Positions 34,448 through 43,947 of a stretch of 64,000 bases of DNA are shown here, piece after piece. Numbering within the stretch: the stretch's first letter is position 1; every line of letters begins with the position of its first letter. The notes below the pieces were generated by a model. The model worked only from the letters and a program-made list of their open reading frames with translations. It was not told where the DNA came from and did no database searches. The translations under genes and the position numbers were made by a program. This stretch comes from Aquicella lusitana (GTDB taxonomy: Bacteria > Pseudomonadota > Gammaproteobacteria > DSM-16500), in NCBI RefSeq assembly GCF_902459475.1, contig NZ_LR699114.1:992001-1056000 (forward strand). Direction: 5' to 3'.

Positions 34448-37114
34448 ATGTCAGAATCATTAGTCATACAAAAATCCAGACAGGAACCGCAAACCATCTA
34501 CCTTAAGGATTACCAGGTGCCCCCTTATCTGGTTGATGAAATCAATCTTGATTTTGAACTTCATGAAGATGAAACATTGGTTAAATCAATACTGAAAATA
34601 CGGCACAACCGTCATAGCCCGGATAAAACAAGAAAATTAATATTGAACGGCGAGGAATTAATACTGGTTTCAGTTTTGTTAAATGGCGAAGCACTTTCAA
34701 GCGATCAATATGAAGTAACAGACCAGAACTTGATTATTCCTGATGTGCCCGATAGTTTTGATTTGACGATTACCACGAAAATTTATCCGCGCAAAAATAC
34801 TGCGCTAAGCGGCCTTTATAGCTCTGCAAACGCATTCTGTACTCAGTGTGAAGCGGAAGGATTCAGGCGCATTACCTATTTTCCGGACCATCCAGATGTG
34901 CTGGCGCGTTACACGACAACAATTACAGCTGATGCTGCACGTTATCCTTATCTGCTGTCTAATGGCAATTTAGTGGATTCAGGAAAACGGAGCGATGGTC
35001 GTCACTGGGCAAAATGGGAAGACCCGTTTAAAAAACCCAGTTACCTGTTTGCGCTGGTGGCAGGCGATTTTGACCTGATTGAAGATCAATTCACGACACA
35101 ATCAGGACGCAATATTTTATTACATATTTATGTCGAAAAAGGATACGCAGATCAAGCTCATCATGCCATGTATGCGCTTAAAGAAGCCATGCGCTGGGAT
35201 GAGAAAGCCTATGGCCGCGAGTACGATCTTGATATTTATATGATCGTAGCCATTAGCGATTTCAACATGGGGGCGATGGAAAATAAAGGTCTGAATATCT
35301 TTAATACCAAATATGTTTTAGCCAAACCGGAAACAGCTACCGATGATGATTACATCCATATCATGTCTGTTGTGGGTCATGAGTACTTTCATAACTGGAC
35401 AGGAAACCGTGTAACTTGTCGTGACTGGTTTCAATTAAGCCTGAAAGAAGGCCTGACTATTTTCCGCGATCAGAGTTTTACAGAAGACGTGCTCTCGCGT
35501 GCAGTGATGCGTATACGCGATGTAAACCATTTGCGTGAAATCCAGTTTCCTGAAGATGCAGGTCCCCTGGCGCATCCTGTGCGTCCAGAGTCTTATATTG
35601 AGATTAATAATTTTTATACTTCCACCGTGTATAACAAAGGCGCAGAAGTATTGCGCATGTTGCAAACCATTCTAGGTCCTGCTTTGTTTCGCAAAGGCAT
35701 GGATTTGTATTTTGCCCGTCATGATGGACAGGCTGTCACCATCGAAGATTATGTTAAAACGATGGAAGATGTTTCAGGCATTAACCTTGCACAATTCAGG
35801 CTTTGGTACAGTCAGGCAGGTACACCGATCGTCACCGTACAAGGTGATTATGATTTCAAGAAGCAGCAGTATACATTGACACTTCAACAAACCTGTCCGC
35901 CGACACCGGACCAGGCTTATAAAAAACCTATGCATATACCAGTCAAAATGGGATTGCTGGATCAAAAAGGTCATGCGATTCCACTGCAATTAAACGACGA
36001 GCCGTTTGAGACGGAAAAAGTATTGCATCTGACAACGCCTTCGCAAACTTTTCGATTTAATAATGTGCCTTCGCAACCCATTCCTTCGCTGCTGCGCAAT
36101 TTTTCCGCGCCAGTCAAGTTGAAGTATGCTTATTCCGATGAGGAATTGTTATTTTTATTCAAGCATGACACGGATGCGTTTAATCGTTGGGAAGCAGGCC
36201 AGCAGTATATGCTAAGGCTTATTTTGCAACTGGTTCAGGATTACACGCAGGAAAAAACACTGCATTTACCGCAAGACATGTTGGATATCTTTGCTTTTAT
36301 TCTTAAGCAGGATACAAATGACAAGCTGATGATTGCAGAAATGCTGGTTTTACCGTCGGAGCGATATATAGGCGAGCAGATGAATGTCATTGATGTCGAT
36401 TCTATTCATGCAGTGCGTGAATTTATTTTGGCGCAAACAGCTTATCAGCTGCATGCGTTACTGCTCGAGACTTATCATCAGTACCATGATCCGGCGGGAG
36501 AATACCGCTTCAACATGGAAGCGGTAGGCAAACGTCAGCTTAAAAACCTCTGTCTTTCTTATTTAATGCATCTGCCTCAATACGATGAGCTAGGCATGCA
36601 GCAATTCGAAGCTTCGCTCAAGTCAAACATGACAGACACGCTGGCTGCTTTAACGGCTTTATCTAATATTGATTCGCCACTGCGTACAAAAGCCCTGGAT
36701 CAATTTTATGCGGTATGGCAGCAGGATGCGCTGGTGGTTGATAAATGGTTTGCGATACAGGCTGCGACCAAGCTGCCGATCGCGTTGCCGCAAGTAAGAA
36801 AGCTCATGCAGCACGAGGCGTTTGATATTAAAAATCCCAACAAAGTCTATTCCTTGATTGGTACATTTGGACATCGCAATGCCATCCGTTTCCATTCACT
36901 GGACGGAGAAGGCTACGCTTATCTACGCGAAGCTGTGCACCAGTTAGACAAGCTGAATCCGCAGGTCGCTGCGCGCATGGTAAAACCTTTGACTACCTGG
37001 AAGCGGTATGATAAAGAACGGCAAGAGTTAATGCGGGAACAATTGGAATTGCTCCTGCACGATAAGAAACTATCCACGGATTTATATGAACTGGTTACTA
37101 AAAGCCTTGAATAG
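34448..37114 (+). CDS. pepN: aminopeptidase N (M1 family)
   Basis: PepN is a cytosolic zinc aminopeptidase that finishes degradation of peptides made by ATP-dependent proteases. The 888-residue protein has the substrate-binding NMGAMENKG motif, the zinc motif HEYFHNWTGNRVT with the second glutamate in LKEGLTIFRD, and the C-terminal helical domain ending near HDKKLSTDLYELV. The length is that of E. coli PepN. The start at 34448 follows GGGAG; the frame extends upstream across the terminator with no start codon of merit. fumC follows after nine bases. Confidence 0.97.
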   Translation: MSESLVIQKSRQEPQTIYLKDYQVPPYLVDEINLDFELHEDETLVKSILKIRHNRHSPDKTRKLILNGEELILVSVLLNGEALSSDQYEVTDQNLIIPDVPDSFDLTITTKIYPRKNTALSGLYSSANAFCTQCEAEGFRRITYFPDHPDVLARYTTTITADAARYPYLLSNGNLVDSGKRSDGRHWAKWEDPFKKPSYLFALVAGDFDLIEDQFTTQSGRNILLHIYVEKGYADQAHHAMYALKEAMRWDEKAYGREYDLDIYMIVAISDFNMGAMENKGLNIFNTKYVLAKPETATDDDYIHIMSVVGHEYFHNWTGNRVTCRDWFQLSLKEGLTIFRDQSFTEDVLSRAVMRIRDVNHLREIQFPEDAGPLAHPVRPESYIEINNFYTSTVYNKGAEVLRMLQTILGPALFRKGMDLYFARHDGQAVTIEDYVKTMEDVSGINLAQFRLWYSQAGTPIVTVQGDYDFKKQQYTLTLQQTCPPTPDQAYKKPMHIPVKMGLLDQKGHAIPLQLNDEPFETEKVLHLTTPSQTFRFNNVPSQPIPSLLRNFSAPVKLKYAYSDEELLFLFKHDTDAFNRWEAGQQYMLRLILQLVQDYTQEKTLHLPQDMLDIFAFILKQDTNDKLMIAEMLVLPSERYIGEQMNVIDVDSIHAVREFILAQTAYQLHALLLETYHQYHDPAGEYRFNMEAVGKRQLKNLCLSYLMHLPQYDELGMQQFEASLKSNMTDTLAALTALSNIDSPLRTKALDQFYAVWQQDALVVDKWFAIQAATKLPIALPQVRKLMQHEAFDIKNPNKVYSLIGTFGHRNAIRFHSLDGEGYAYLREAVHQLDKLNPQVAARMVKPLTTWKRYDKERQELMREQLELLLHDKKLSTDLYELVTKSLE

Positions 37115-37123
37115 GGGTGCGTT

Positions 37124-38527
37124 ATGACACTTAAAAATACCCGTCTTGAATCAGATAGTATGGGGACCATTGAAGTTCCTGCAGATAAATATTGGGGCGC
37201 TCAAACCCAGCGCTCCATCGAACATTTTGCGATTGGGCGTGATGTCATGCCCAGGGAATTAATTCGCGCATTTGGCATTTTGAAAAAAGCGGCGGCGATA
37301 ACCAATCATGAGCTGGGATTGATGAAAAAAGAGACGATGGAACTCATCGTCAAGGCTGCAGATGAAGTGATCGCAGGCCGGTTCGATGACCAATTTCCGT
37401 TAAAGGTTTGGCAAACGGGAAGTGGCACGCAGACCAACATGAATGTGAACGAAGTGATTAGCAATCGCGCGATTGAAATAGCGACAGGCAAAATAGGGGG
37501 CAAAGATCCCGTTCACCCGAATGATCATGTTAATCAATCCCAATCTTCAAATGATACGTTTCCCACCGCTATGCATATTGCGGCGGCTGAAGCAGTAGTA
37601 CACATTTTATTGCCGGCTATTCAGGAACTACGCGATGGTTTGGCCGAAAAACAAAAACAGTTTTCACATATTATTAAAGTAGGACGAACTCATTTACAGG
37701 ATGCCGTACCGCTTACCCTGGGACAGGAATTTTCCGGTTACGTGGCACAACTGGATGCAGCCATGGCAAACATTAAAGCGACACTGCCGGGTCTTTTCGA
37801 GCTTGCGATTGGTGGTACTGCCGTTGGCACCGGATTAAATGCCCATCCGCAATTTGCCGAGAAAGCGGCGGCGGCAATTGCTAAGCTGACCGGGTTGCCT
37901 TTTGTGTCTGCTCCCAACAAGTTTGCTGCCCTGGCTGCACACGATGCGTTTGTGTTTGCGCATGGCGCGCTTAAAACTCTGGCTTGCGCGCTCATGAAAA
38001 TAGCCAATGATGTTCGCTGGCTGGGCTCGGGCCCGCGTTGCGGCTTGGGAGAGTTGATTTTACCTGCCAATGAGCCAGGTTCTTCGATCATGCCAGGCAA
38101 GGTGAATCCAACACAGTCAGAAGCCATGACAATGGTTTGTGTTCAAGTCATGGGCCATGATGCCGCTATTGGATTTGCAGATTCGCAAGGTAATTTTGAA
38201 CTGAATGTTTTCAAGCCAGTCATTATCCATAACTTCATGAATTCAATACGACTGTTGTCTGACTCTGCACGGATGTTTAATAAATATTGCGTAAAGGGTC
38301 TGGAAGCAGATGAACGTGCCATAAATGAATCGGTGCATAATTCTCTGATGCTAGTGACAGCACTCGCGCCTAAGATCGGTTATGACAAAGCGGCCCAGAT
38401 TGCGCATAAAGCCTGGCACGATGGTACATCGTTGCTGGATGCTTGTCTGGCCCTCGGTTATTTGAGCGAGAAAGAGTTTAAAGAACTGGTGCGCCCCGAG
38501 GACATGGTAGGACCTAAAAAGGGATAA
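37124..38527 (+). CDS. fumC: fumarate hydratase class II
   Basis: FumC interconverts fumarate and malate in the TCA cycle; the class II type needs no iron-sulfur cluster and tolerates oxidative stress. The 467-residue protein has the superfamily signature [15 protein letters not shown], the [14 protein letters not shown] segment with catalytic residues, [13 protein letters not shown] near residue 100 and [19 protein letters not shown]. It directly follows pepN, with a long perfect hairpin after the stop. Confidence 0.98.
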   Translation: MTLKNTRLESDSMGTIEVPADKYWGAQTQRSIEHFAIGRDVMPRELIRAFGILKKAAAITNHELGLMKKETMELIVKAADEVIAGRFDDQFPLKVWQTGSGTQTNMNVNEVISNRAIEIATGKIGGKDPVHPNDHVNQSQSSNDTFPTAMHIAAAEAVVHILLPAIQELRDGLAEKQKQFSHIIKVGRTHLQDAVPLTLGQEFSGYVAQLDAAMANIKATLPGLFELAIGGTAVGTGLNAHPQFAEKAAAAIAKLTGLPFVSAPNKFAALAAHDAFVFAHGALKTLACALMKIANDVRWLGSGPRCGLGELILPANEPGSSIMPGKVNPTQSEAMTMVCVQVMGHDAAIGFADSQGNFELNVFKPVIIHNFMNSIRLLSDSARMFNKYCVKGLEADERAINESVHNSLMLVTALAPKIGYDKAAQIAHKAWHDGTSLLDACLALGYLSEKEFKELVRPEDMVGPKKG

Positions 38528-38534
38528 ATAACAA

Positions 38535-38562
38535 TGTCTTGCCAGCAAAAGCTGGCAAGACA
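38535..38562. terminator. strong hairpin after fumC
   Basis: A perfect 12-bp stem (TGTCTTGCCAGC / GCTGGCAAGACA) with an AAAA loop starts eight bases after the fumC stop. No T-run follows on the plus strand, but the stem strength and position between convergent genes support a terminator. Confidence 0.65.
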
Positions 38563-38601
38563 ACAGTGGTAGTAGTGGCGGGGTGGGACGATGGTGAGGG
38601 G

Positions 38602-39240
38602 TTATCGCAATGCCGGTATCAGACCTGCCAGGCCATTTGCCAGCATACCCACGGCAATTGCCATAATAATCATCCCCATGATACGGGTAATCATTTTTAT
38701 CACGGATTCACCCACAAATCTTGCAATCGTGCTTCCGTAATACAAAATCAAGAACATGCCGAGCGCGAGAACAATACAAAGCAGGGATAGCCAGACTTTA
38801 AAGAAAAGATTCGGATAGTCATTTGAGGCGATTACCAGCGTACTGATTGCACCAGGGCCTATAATGATGGGCAGGGCAAGGGGAACAATAGCAATAGAGC
38901 TGCGTTCCTCGGCCGCAATATCATCTTCCGGTGTGTGGTTGATAGGGCTTTCTTTTGATTGCAACATCGAAAGACCGGTCAACAGAAGAATAATACCGCC
39001 AGCAAAACGAAAAGAATCAATCGTAATGCCTAATATATCCAGCAGCTGGCTGCCAATCCAGATACTTATCACCATGATGATGGTAATGGCCAGGCCGCAT
39101 TTAATAGCGGTTTTTCGTTGATGGATAACGGGATAACGGTGGGTTAATTGAAGGAAAATGGATAAAGAACCCAGCGGGTTCATCATGATGATCATGGCCA
39201 CCAGAAATTTCACTGTGTCAGCGTATGTCACAAAACTCAC
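38602..39240 (-). CDS. MarC-family inner-membrane protein
   Basis: The 212-residue protein has six predicted membrane segments and the MarC/UPF0056 pattern: F-L-V-A-M-I-I-M-M-N-P-L-G with the conserved N-P near the start, then RFAGGIILLLTGLSML, and IVPLALPIIIGPGAISTL. The family, despite the name, is not shown to mediate multiple antibiotic resistance, and its function is unknown. It converges with fumC and has 244 bp before serC on the other side. Confidence 0.88.
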   Translation of the reverse strand: MSFVTYADTVKFLVAMIIMMNPLGSLSIFLQLTHRYPVIHQRKTAIKCGLAITIIMVISIWIGSQLLDILGITIDSFRFAGGIILLLTGLSMLQSKESPINHTPEDDIAAEERSSIAIVPLALPIIIGPGAISTLVIASNDYPNLFFKVWLSLLCIVLALGMFLILYYGSTIARFVGESVIKMITRIMGMIIMAIAVGMLANGLAGLIPALR

Positions 39241-39484
39241 TCTCTTTGTGTTTTAATTTTTGCCCCGCACCTGATGCAGGGAGCCTATGCACATTTCTTC
39301 AAGGGCAGCCTTGAAGAAGCGCGCTAAAACTTATGGAATCATCATAGCGAAGGAGAATAAGAATTGCTAGGATAGGCATCATTTGATAGAAAAAGAGAGG
39401 GATAACCAGTTTTGCTGGTCCAAGGGTGTAGTGGATTAAAACTACGGTATTTAGGCGCAATTAATAAAGACGAAGGTTAATGCT

Positions 39485-40588
39485 ATGCGTAAGGTATTCA
39501 ATTTTAGCGCTGGTCCGGGCGTGCTGCCAGAAGAAGTCCTGCTCCAGGCTCAGGCAGAAATGCTGGACTGGCAGGGGCTCGGCATGTCGATTATGGAGAT
39601 TGGCCACCGGGGGCACGAGTTTGAGGAAGTGGCAAAAAAGGCTGAAGCGAGTTTGCGGGAGCTGATGTCCATTCCCGAAAATTATCAGGTTCTCTTTTTG
39701 CCGGGCGGGGCAACGAGCCAGTTTGCCATGGTGCCTTTAAACTTGTTTAACGAGAAAAAAACAGCTGACTACGTTGAAACCGGGCTCTGGTCCCGAAAAG
39801 CGGTAACTGAAGCGAAGCGTTATGGTAAAGTCAATATTGCTGCCCATGCTGAATACCAAGGCCAGCTTGCTTATATTCCCTCGCAAGAAAGCTGGACGTT
39901 GAGCGAAGAGGCGGCCTATGTGCATTACACACCTAACGAGACCATTGACGGGCTAGAGTTTCAGTGGGTGCCCAAAACAGGCGCTGTACCGCTGGTTGCA
40001 GATATGACCTCCATGATTTTATCGCGGCCTGTTGATGTGAAGCAGTTTGGGGTGATCTATGCTGGAGCACAGAAGAACATTGGCCAAGCAGGTTTGACAG
40101 TAGTGATTGTCCGGTCTGATTTGATTAAGGAACCCTTGCCGTTTACTCCCACGCTTTATAGCTATAAAACCATGTCGGAACATCACTCCCTCTACAATAC
40201 GCCGCCTACCTACAGCTGGTACATTGCGGGGCTGGTGCTCGACTGGTTGAAACGTAAAGGCGGTGTTTCAGCGATTTATGAGATTAATAAGCGTAAGGCG
40301 AAGAAGATCTATACCATCATTGATAATCATCCGGATTTTTACATTAATAAAGTCCGTCCAGATTGCCGGTCGATCATGAATGTCACTTTTTATCTGCGCG
40401 ATGAACAACTGACTTCACTTTTCCTTGAGCAGGCAGAAAAAGCAAACTTGACCAACCTGCGTGGACACAGGGCAAGTGGCGGCGTGCGGGCCAGCATTTA
40501 TAATGCCATGCCTGAAGAAGGCGTTGATTTGTTGGTTGCATTCATGGCGGATTTTGCAAAGAAGCATGAACGCAGGTTGGCCTCCTAA
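39485..40588 (+). CDS. serC: phosphoserine aminotransferase
   Basis: SerC transaminates 3-phosphohydroxypyruvate in serine synthesis and also serves pyridoxal phosphate synthesis. The 367-residue class V aminotransferase starts RKVFNFSAGPGVLPEEVL and has the PLP lysine in AGAQKNIGQAGL (near residue 198), with FLPGGATSQFAMVP binding the phosphate of PLP. The C-terminus GHRASGGVRASIYNAMPEEG is diagnostic. It appears as a single gene; the upstream 244 bp carries no other gene visible to me. Confidence 0.97.
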   Translation: MRKVFNFSAGPGVLPEEVLLQAQAEMLDWQGLGMSIMEIGHRGHEFEEVAKKAEASLRELMSIPENYQVLFLPGGATSQFAMVPLNLFNEKKTADYVETGLWSRKAVTEAKRYGKVNIAAHAEYQGQLAYIPSQESWTLSEEAAYVHYTPNETIDGLEFQWVPKTGAVPLVADMTSMILSRPVDVKQFGVIYAGAQKNIGQAGLTVVIVRSDLIKEPLPFTPTLYSYKTMSEHHSLYNTPPTYSWYIAGLVLDWLKRKGGVSAIYEINKRKAKKIYTIIDNHPDFYINKVRPDCRSIMNVTFYLRDEQLTSLFLEQAEKANLTNLRGHRASGGVRASIYNAMPEEGVDLLVAFMADFAKKHERRLAS

Positions 40589-40653
40589 TCTTTGGATAAG
40601 AGATAGAAGTATTATCTTGTCAGCTAGATAAAATTTTTTTAAAGGAAGAAAGC

Positions 40654-41145
40654 ATGTCGAAATTTTTTGATACCTGGTTTACAGCAAGGTTAGGAAATAA
40701 TGCGGTGAGTACGGGTTGCACCCTGGCGCTTGCCTGTTGCTGCTGCGCTGGTGACAATATTGCCAATGCACTGGAACAGGATGGTGAGAATAATAGTCCT
40801 GTCAATTTCACTACTGTGCTAAAAGGGGGCCTTATGCTCGCCGGGTTGGGGATAGGCATTTATTGTGACTATCTTGCGACACCTGCGGTTTTCAATGCCA
40901 TTGTTGCGCACATGACGGAGCATACAGAAGCAGCAAACTGGAGCATTCAATTTCTTGCGGGTACAGTAAATGGAATGGTAGATATCCTGTTGCCTTTATC
41001 AGGGTTTAATCTGGGCGGTTGGGGTGCTCGGGGAATGATAGCGGGATTTGGCCAATTATCGCCTGCTTTATTTAGGCCAAAAGATCAAACAGCAACGTCA
41101 GTTGAAGAATCCCATCCTCAAGAAAGACCCGTTTATACCGTGTAG
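40654..41145 (+). CDS. small hydrophobic protein with a cysteine cluster, unknown
   Basis: The 163-residue protein has no recognisable family. Its N-terminal third contains a run of four consecutive cysteines with one more nearby (G-C-T-L-A-L-A-C-C-C-C-A-G, about residues 21-33). It is followed by a glycine-rich hydrophobic segment (LKGGLMLAGLGIGIYCDYL) and another weaker one around residues 110-125, so it is probably membrane-associated. The Cys cluster could be a palmitoylation-like or metal-binding site, which is speculation. A good ribosome-binding site AAAGGAAG precedes the ATG and a perfect hairpin follows the stop, which support a real gene. Confidence 0.7.
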   Translation: MSKFFDTWFTARLGNNAVSTGCTLALACCCCAGDNIANALEQDGENNSPVNFTTVLKGGLMLAGLGIGIYCDYLATPAVFNAIVAHMTEHTEAANWSIQFLAGTVNGMVDILLPLSGFNLGGWGARGMIAGFGQLSPALFRPKDQTATSVEESHPQERPVYTV

Positions 41146-41153
41146 TTTGTAAA

Positions 41154-41185
41154 TACTGCAGGCTGGCATGATCCAGCCTGCAGTA
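41154..41185 (+). terminator. 13-bp perfect stem-loop after the Cys-cluster gene
   Basis: TACTGCAGGCTGG pairs exactly with CCAGCCTGCAGTA over a six-base loop (CATGAT), nine bases after the stop codon. There is no T-run, but the stability makes termination or transcript protection likely. Confidence 0.65.
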
Positions 41186-41280
41186 TGCCTCGTTGTCTCA
41201 CCCAATTTTATCTCACGCTTCAACATTCTCTCTTTCATTCTTTTTTTTCGAGAATTTTATTTTTTAAGCGTTCACATAGC

Positions 41281-41356
41281 TGTCATCCTGACCGAAGCGA
41301 AGGATCTCTTCTTGTACGTCGGGAGATCCTTCGAGCAAAAACGCTCTCAGGATGAC
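41281..41356. repeat. dispersed palindrome (GTCATCC-tip family), copy 3
   Basis: The outer arms 41282-41291 (GTCATCCTGA) and 41347-41356 (TCAGGATGAC) are perfect complements. Inside, CGAAGGATCT at 41298-41307 pairs with AGATCCTTCG at 41324-41333. The sequence shares both arms and the GATCCTTCG interior with the copy at 31311. Confidence 0.85.
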
Positions 41357-41378
41357 GGCTTTATCGAACATTTTGTAA

Positions 41379-41394
41379 GAATGGCCAAAGTCCA
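41379..41394 (+). repeat. AATGGCCAAAGTCCA core motif, copy 2
   Basis: GAATGGCCAAAGTCCA lies 23 bases after the palindrome at 41281-41356, in the same order and orientation as at 31.3 kb, and just before the ribosome-binding site of the first pilin gene. Confidence 0.7.
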
Positions 41395-41412
41395 GTTTAA
41401 GGAATGCTTTTT

Positions 41413-41781
41413 ATGCGTAAATTTTCAGGCGTTAGCCTCATTGAGGTATTAATCAGTTTTTTAATTTTATCAGCCATGTTGTTAGGGTTGGACGCGCTAC
41501 AGGTGACTGCTTTGCGGGAAACCAAAAATGCTTATTATTTCAGCGTTGCCGCTCAGCAGCTTAACAATATGGTCGAGCGTTTTGCCACATTCGGTGACAA
41601 ACAGCTTGATGAACAATTAGCAGGCTGGAATCAGCAAAATCAGGCAGTTTTGCCACAAGGTCGCGGACGCCTGGAGTGGGGGTCGCACACAGTGTTAACC
41701 ATTTATTGGGGACGTGCGGATCAACAAAGATGTGATAAAAATAAAACTGGGATGACCGGATGTCTGCATATTTTACTCTAA
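41413..41781 (+). CDS. pilV: type IV minor pilin, PilV-like
   Basis: The 122-residue protein starts with a short basic leader and a prepilin peptidase site (F-S-G then V-S-L-I-E-V-L-I), with Glu at +5 of the mature protein and a 20-residue hydrophobic helix after it. Minor pilins prime assembly of type IV pili. The mature part is short and has two cysteines at the C-terminus that could form a disulfide. The start at 41413 gives the usual leader; an upstream ATG at 41404 adds three residues. Its end overlaps the next pilin by 22 bp. The specific name comes from gene order. Confidence 0.8.
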   Translation: MRKFSGVSLIEVLISFLILSAMLLGLDALQVTALRETKNAYYFSVAAQQLNNMVERFATFGDKQLDEQLAGWNQQNQAVLPQGRGRLEWGSHTVLTIYWGRADQQRCDKNKTGMTGCLHILL

Positions 41782-42611
41782 GATTCAAGTTCAATCACGC
41801 AGGTGTTACCTTGGTTGAGCTCTTGGTGGTCATGACGTTGGGCATGTTGCTAATTAGCTTTTTACTAAGCATTTATCTCGCTAGTCAGCGCAGCTATCAC
41901 ATACAAACCGCGCTCGGACAAATCCAGGATAATGCGAAAACAGCAGTAGCGATTTTGCAAACTGATATTCGTAAGGCAGGATATATAGGCTGTGCGCGTC
42001 TTAGCAAAGATTTCAATGCGATTTATTCATCTTATTCCATTACACCTCAAACCCGATTAACGGGCCATACAGCGGAAATAACCGTGCGCTATATGGGAAC
42101 ACCGATTGTGACTGTTAAAAAATCAAAAGACTCTTCTACTCTAGTTGCCAGCAACGAATCAAATTTTTCATCTGGAGATGTATTAATGATCTCTGATTGT
42201 AATCATGTAGAAATGTTCCGTGTAAAAGCCGTAAGTCGCTCCAATGCATCCCAGACAATTATGACGGCACAGCCATTACAAAATCACTACGACGGTAATG
42301 CCGAAATAGGGCGGGTAGAAATCAACCGTTATTTTATTGCGAGGACGAACAGAAAAAATCCAGATGGTTCTTTTATTTATGCCTTATTTTTGACAGATGT
42401 AAAACAGCACAAAATAGAACTGGTGGAAAATATAAGGGACATGCGCGTTTTATATTCAATTTTACAGGGCAACAAGATCACTGAAGTGTCATCAGAAAAA
42501 ATTGAAGACTGGTCGAAAGTGACGGGTGTCGCAATTGAGCTGGATGTTACCGCTCCGCCTGTTAAAGTGACTTGGCATCTCTATGTGTCATTAAAGGAGG
42601 AAGCGGTATGA
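41760..42611 (+). CDS. pilW: type IV minor pilin, PilW-like
   Basis: The 283-residue protein has the prepilin signature H-A-G then V-T-L-V-E-L-L-V-V near residue 15, a hydrophobic helix, and the PilW-type region SQRSYHIQTALGQIQDNAKT with DIRKAGYIGC. PilW is one of the minor pilins that form the tip/initiation complex with PilV, PilX and PilY1. It overlaps pilV by 22 bp and the next gene by four bases (ATGA). The two conserved cysteines (GYIGC and I-S-D-C-N) suggest a disulfide-stabilised globular domain. Confidence 0.87.
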   Translation: MSAYFTLRFKFNHAGVTLVELLVVMTLGMLLISFLLSIYLASQRSYHIQTALGQIQDNAKTAVAILQTDIRKAGYIGCARLSKDFNAIYSSYSITPQTRLTGHTAEITVRYMGTPIVTVKKSKDSSTLVASNESNFSSGDVLMISDCNHVEMFRVKAVSRSNASQTIMTAQPLQNHYDGNAEIGRVEINRYFIARTNRKNPDGSFIYALFLTDVKQHKIELVENIRDMRVLYSILQGNKITEVSSEKIEDWSKVTGVAIELDVTAPPVKVTWHLYVSLKEEAV

Positions 42612-43147
42612 AAGCAGGAGTAACAAAAGGATTTGTATTGCTGACGGTACTGTTTTTTCTGCAGTTACTTGCCTTCATGAGCTTGCAGAGTTTAATGAAT
42701 ATTTCCTTGACGACCCGAATAAACGGAGACGCATGGCTGCACGAATTAAACTTGCGTACCGCAGGTAAAATCCTGCGCGAAGTGGAATCTAATTTCTTAC
42801 AGCGAGAACATTGTTCTATTCCTGTTACTCCGGCTGAAGAGCTTGCCAAAAATCCCTTATCATGGTGGATGGCGCATTCTTGTAGTGGAAATTTGGCGGG
42901 GATTCAGTATCATTATGTCGTTGAATTCCTGGGTGAAGCCATTTGCACGCTTATCCGGAAAAATGAAAATAATCATTTAGTAATGGCGGAATATTACCGT
43001 ATTACTTTGTTGTACTGGCCTGAAAGGGATCGTGAAGCTGCCATATTGCTGCAAAGCACATGGGTGAGGGCGGGGAGAGAAGCTTCGCCTTGCCAGCCGT
43101 ATCATCTCGTTTTATCAGGACGCCAAATGTGGCGCCAAATCAGATAA
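42608..43147 (+). CDS. pilX: type IV minor pilin, PilX-like
   Basis: The 179-residue protein has an N-terminal leader ending in glycine (T-K-G) and a hydrophobic helix FVLLTVLFFLQLLAFMSLQS without the usual Glu5, as in the PilX/GspK group of minor pilins. The rest is unrecognised but has cysteines. AAAGGAGG sits eight bases upstream of ATG 42608, and the ATGA overlap with pilW shows coupling. The PilY1 adhesin and PilE gene that normally follow are absent; fatty-acid-type genes follow instead. Confidence 0.75.
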   Translation: MKAGVTKGFVLLTVLFFLQLLAFMSLQSLMNISLTTRINGDAWLHELNLRTAGKILREVESNFLQREHCSIPVTPAEELAKNPLSWWMAHSCSGNLAGIQYHYVVEFLGEAICTLIRKNENNHLVMAEYYRITLLYWPERDREAAILLQSTWVRAGREASPCQPYHLVLSGRQMWRQIR

Positions 43148-43159
43148 GGAGGATTGTAT

Positions 43160-43945
43160 TTGAAGGATTCCATTGTACTTACCCGCCAAAGCCATATAGC
43201 GGTGCTCACCTTTAATCGGCCTGATAAACTCAATACCTTTGACCAGGACATGACAGATCATTTTGAGGCGTTATGCCAGGAAATCAATGAAGACCAGACG
43301 ATTCGCGCCGTGCTGCTGCGCGGCGAGGGCGAGGTATTTTCAGCCGGGTCAGATCTTCATGAGCTTTATCGAAAGCTCGACAGTTTTCCTGCCGAAGCGT
43401 TATCTGGTATCCGTCAATTTAACGCATGTATTTTATTGCTTCGCGAAATGGAAAAGCTGGTGATCGCTTCCGTTCACGGCATGGTCATGGGAATTGGCAT
43501 GAGTTTGCTGCTCGCGGCTGATCTCGCTATTGCTAGTGAAAATACCAAGCTTGCGCTTAGCTATAATCGCATTGCACTTTCACCGGCGGGTGCCAGCAGT
43601 TATCTTTTGCCGCGTATTGTCGGGACTAAAAAAGCGCTGGAGTTACTCGTGATGCCAGAAATGATCGATGCGAAAGAGGCATTAAACCTGGGTCTGGTGA
43701 ATTGGATTGTTCCCCATGAAGAGCTTGCTTCTCGTACCCAGCTGATATTGGATACCATTGCAAACGGACCTATGGTGGCTTTAGTGCAAACCAAACAGTT
43801 AATGAATTCTGCCTGGCAGAATAAGCTGACTTCACAACTTGAATTCGAAGCGGAAGCTTTTGTGAGATGTGTTAATACCCGGGATTTTAAAACAGCGGTA
43901 CGCGCTTTTGTAAACAAACGCGAACCTGAATTTGAAGGAAGATAG
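43160..43945 (+). CDS. enoyl-CoA hydratase/isomerase family protein
   Basis: The 261-residue crotonase-fold protein has LTFNRPDKLNTFDQDM near the start, the oxyanion-hole segment LLRGEGEVFSAGSDL and the second motif ASVHGMVMGIGMSLLLAADLAIAS. The usual catalytic glutamates are not both obvious, so the reaction (hydration or isomerisation of acyl-CoA) is open. No ATG is available; of two TTG codons (43154, 43160), 43160 lies at a better distance from TAAGGAGGA and is chosen. It precedes the SDR gene by two bases, so both are likely in one pathway. Confidence 0.88.
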   Translation: MKDSIVLTRQSHIAVLTFNRPDKLNTFDQDMTDHFEALCQEINEDQTIRAVLLRGEGEVFSAGSDLHELYRKLDSFPAEALSGIRQFNACILLLREMEKLVIASVHGMVMGIGMSLLLAADLAIASENTKLALSYNRIALSPAGASSYLLPRIVGTKKALELLVMPEMIDAKEALNLGLVNWIVPHEELASRTQLILDTIANGPMVALVQTKQLMNSAWQNKLTSQLEFEAEAFVRCVNTRDFKTAVRAFVNKREPEFEGR

Positions 43946-43947
43946 GC

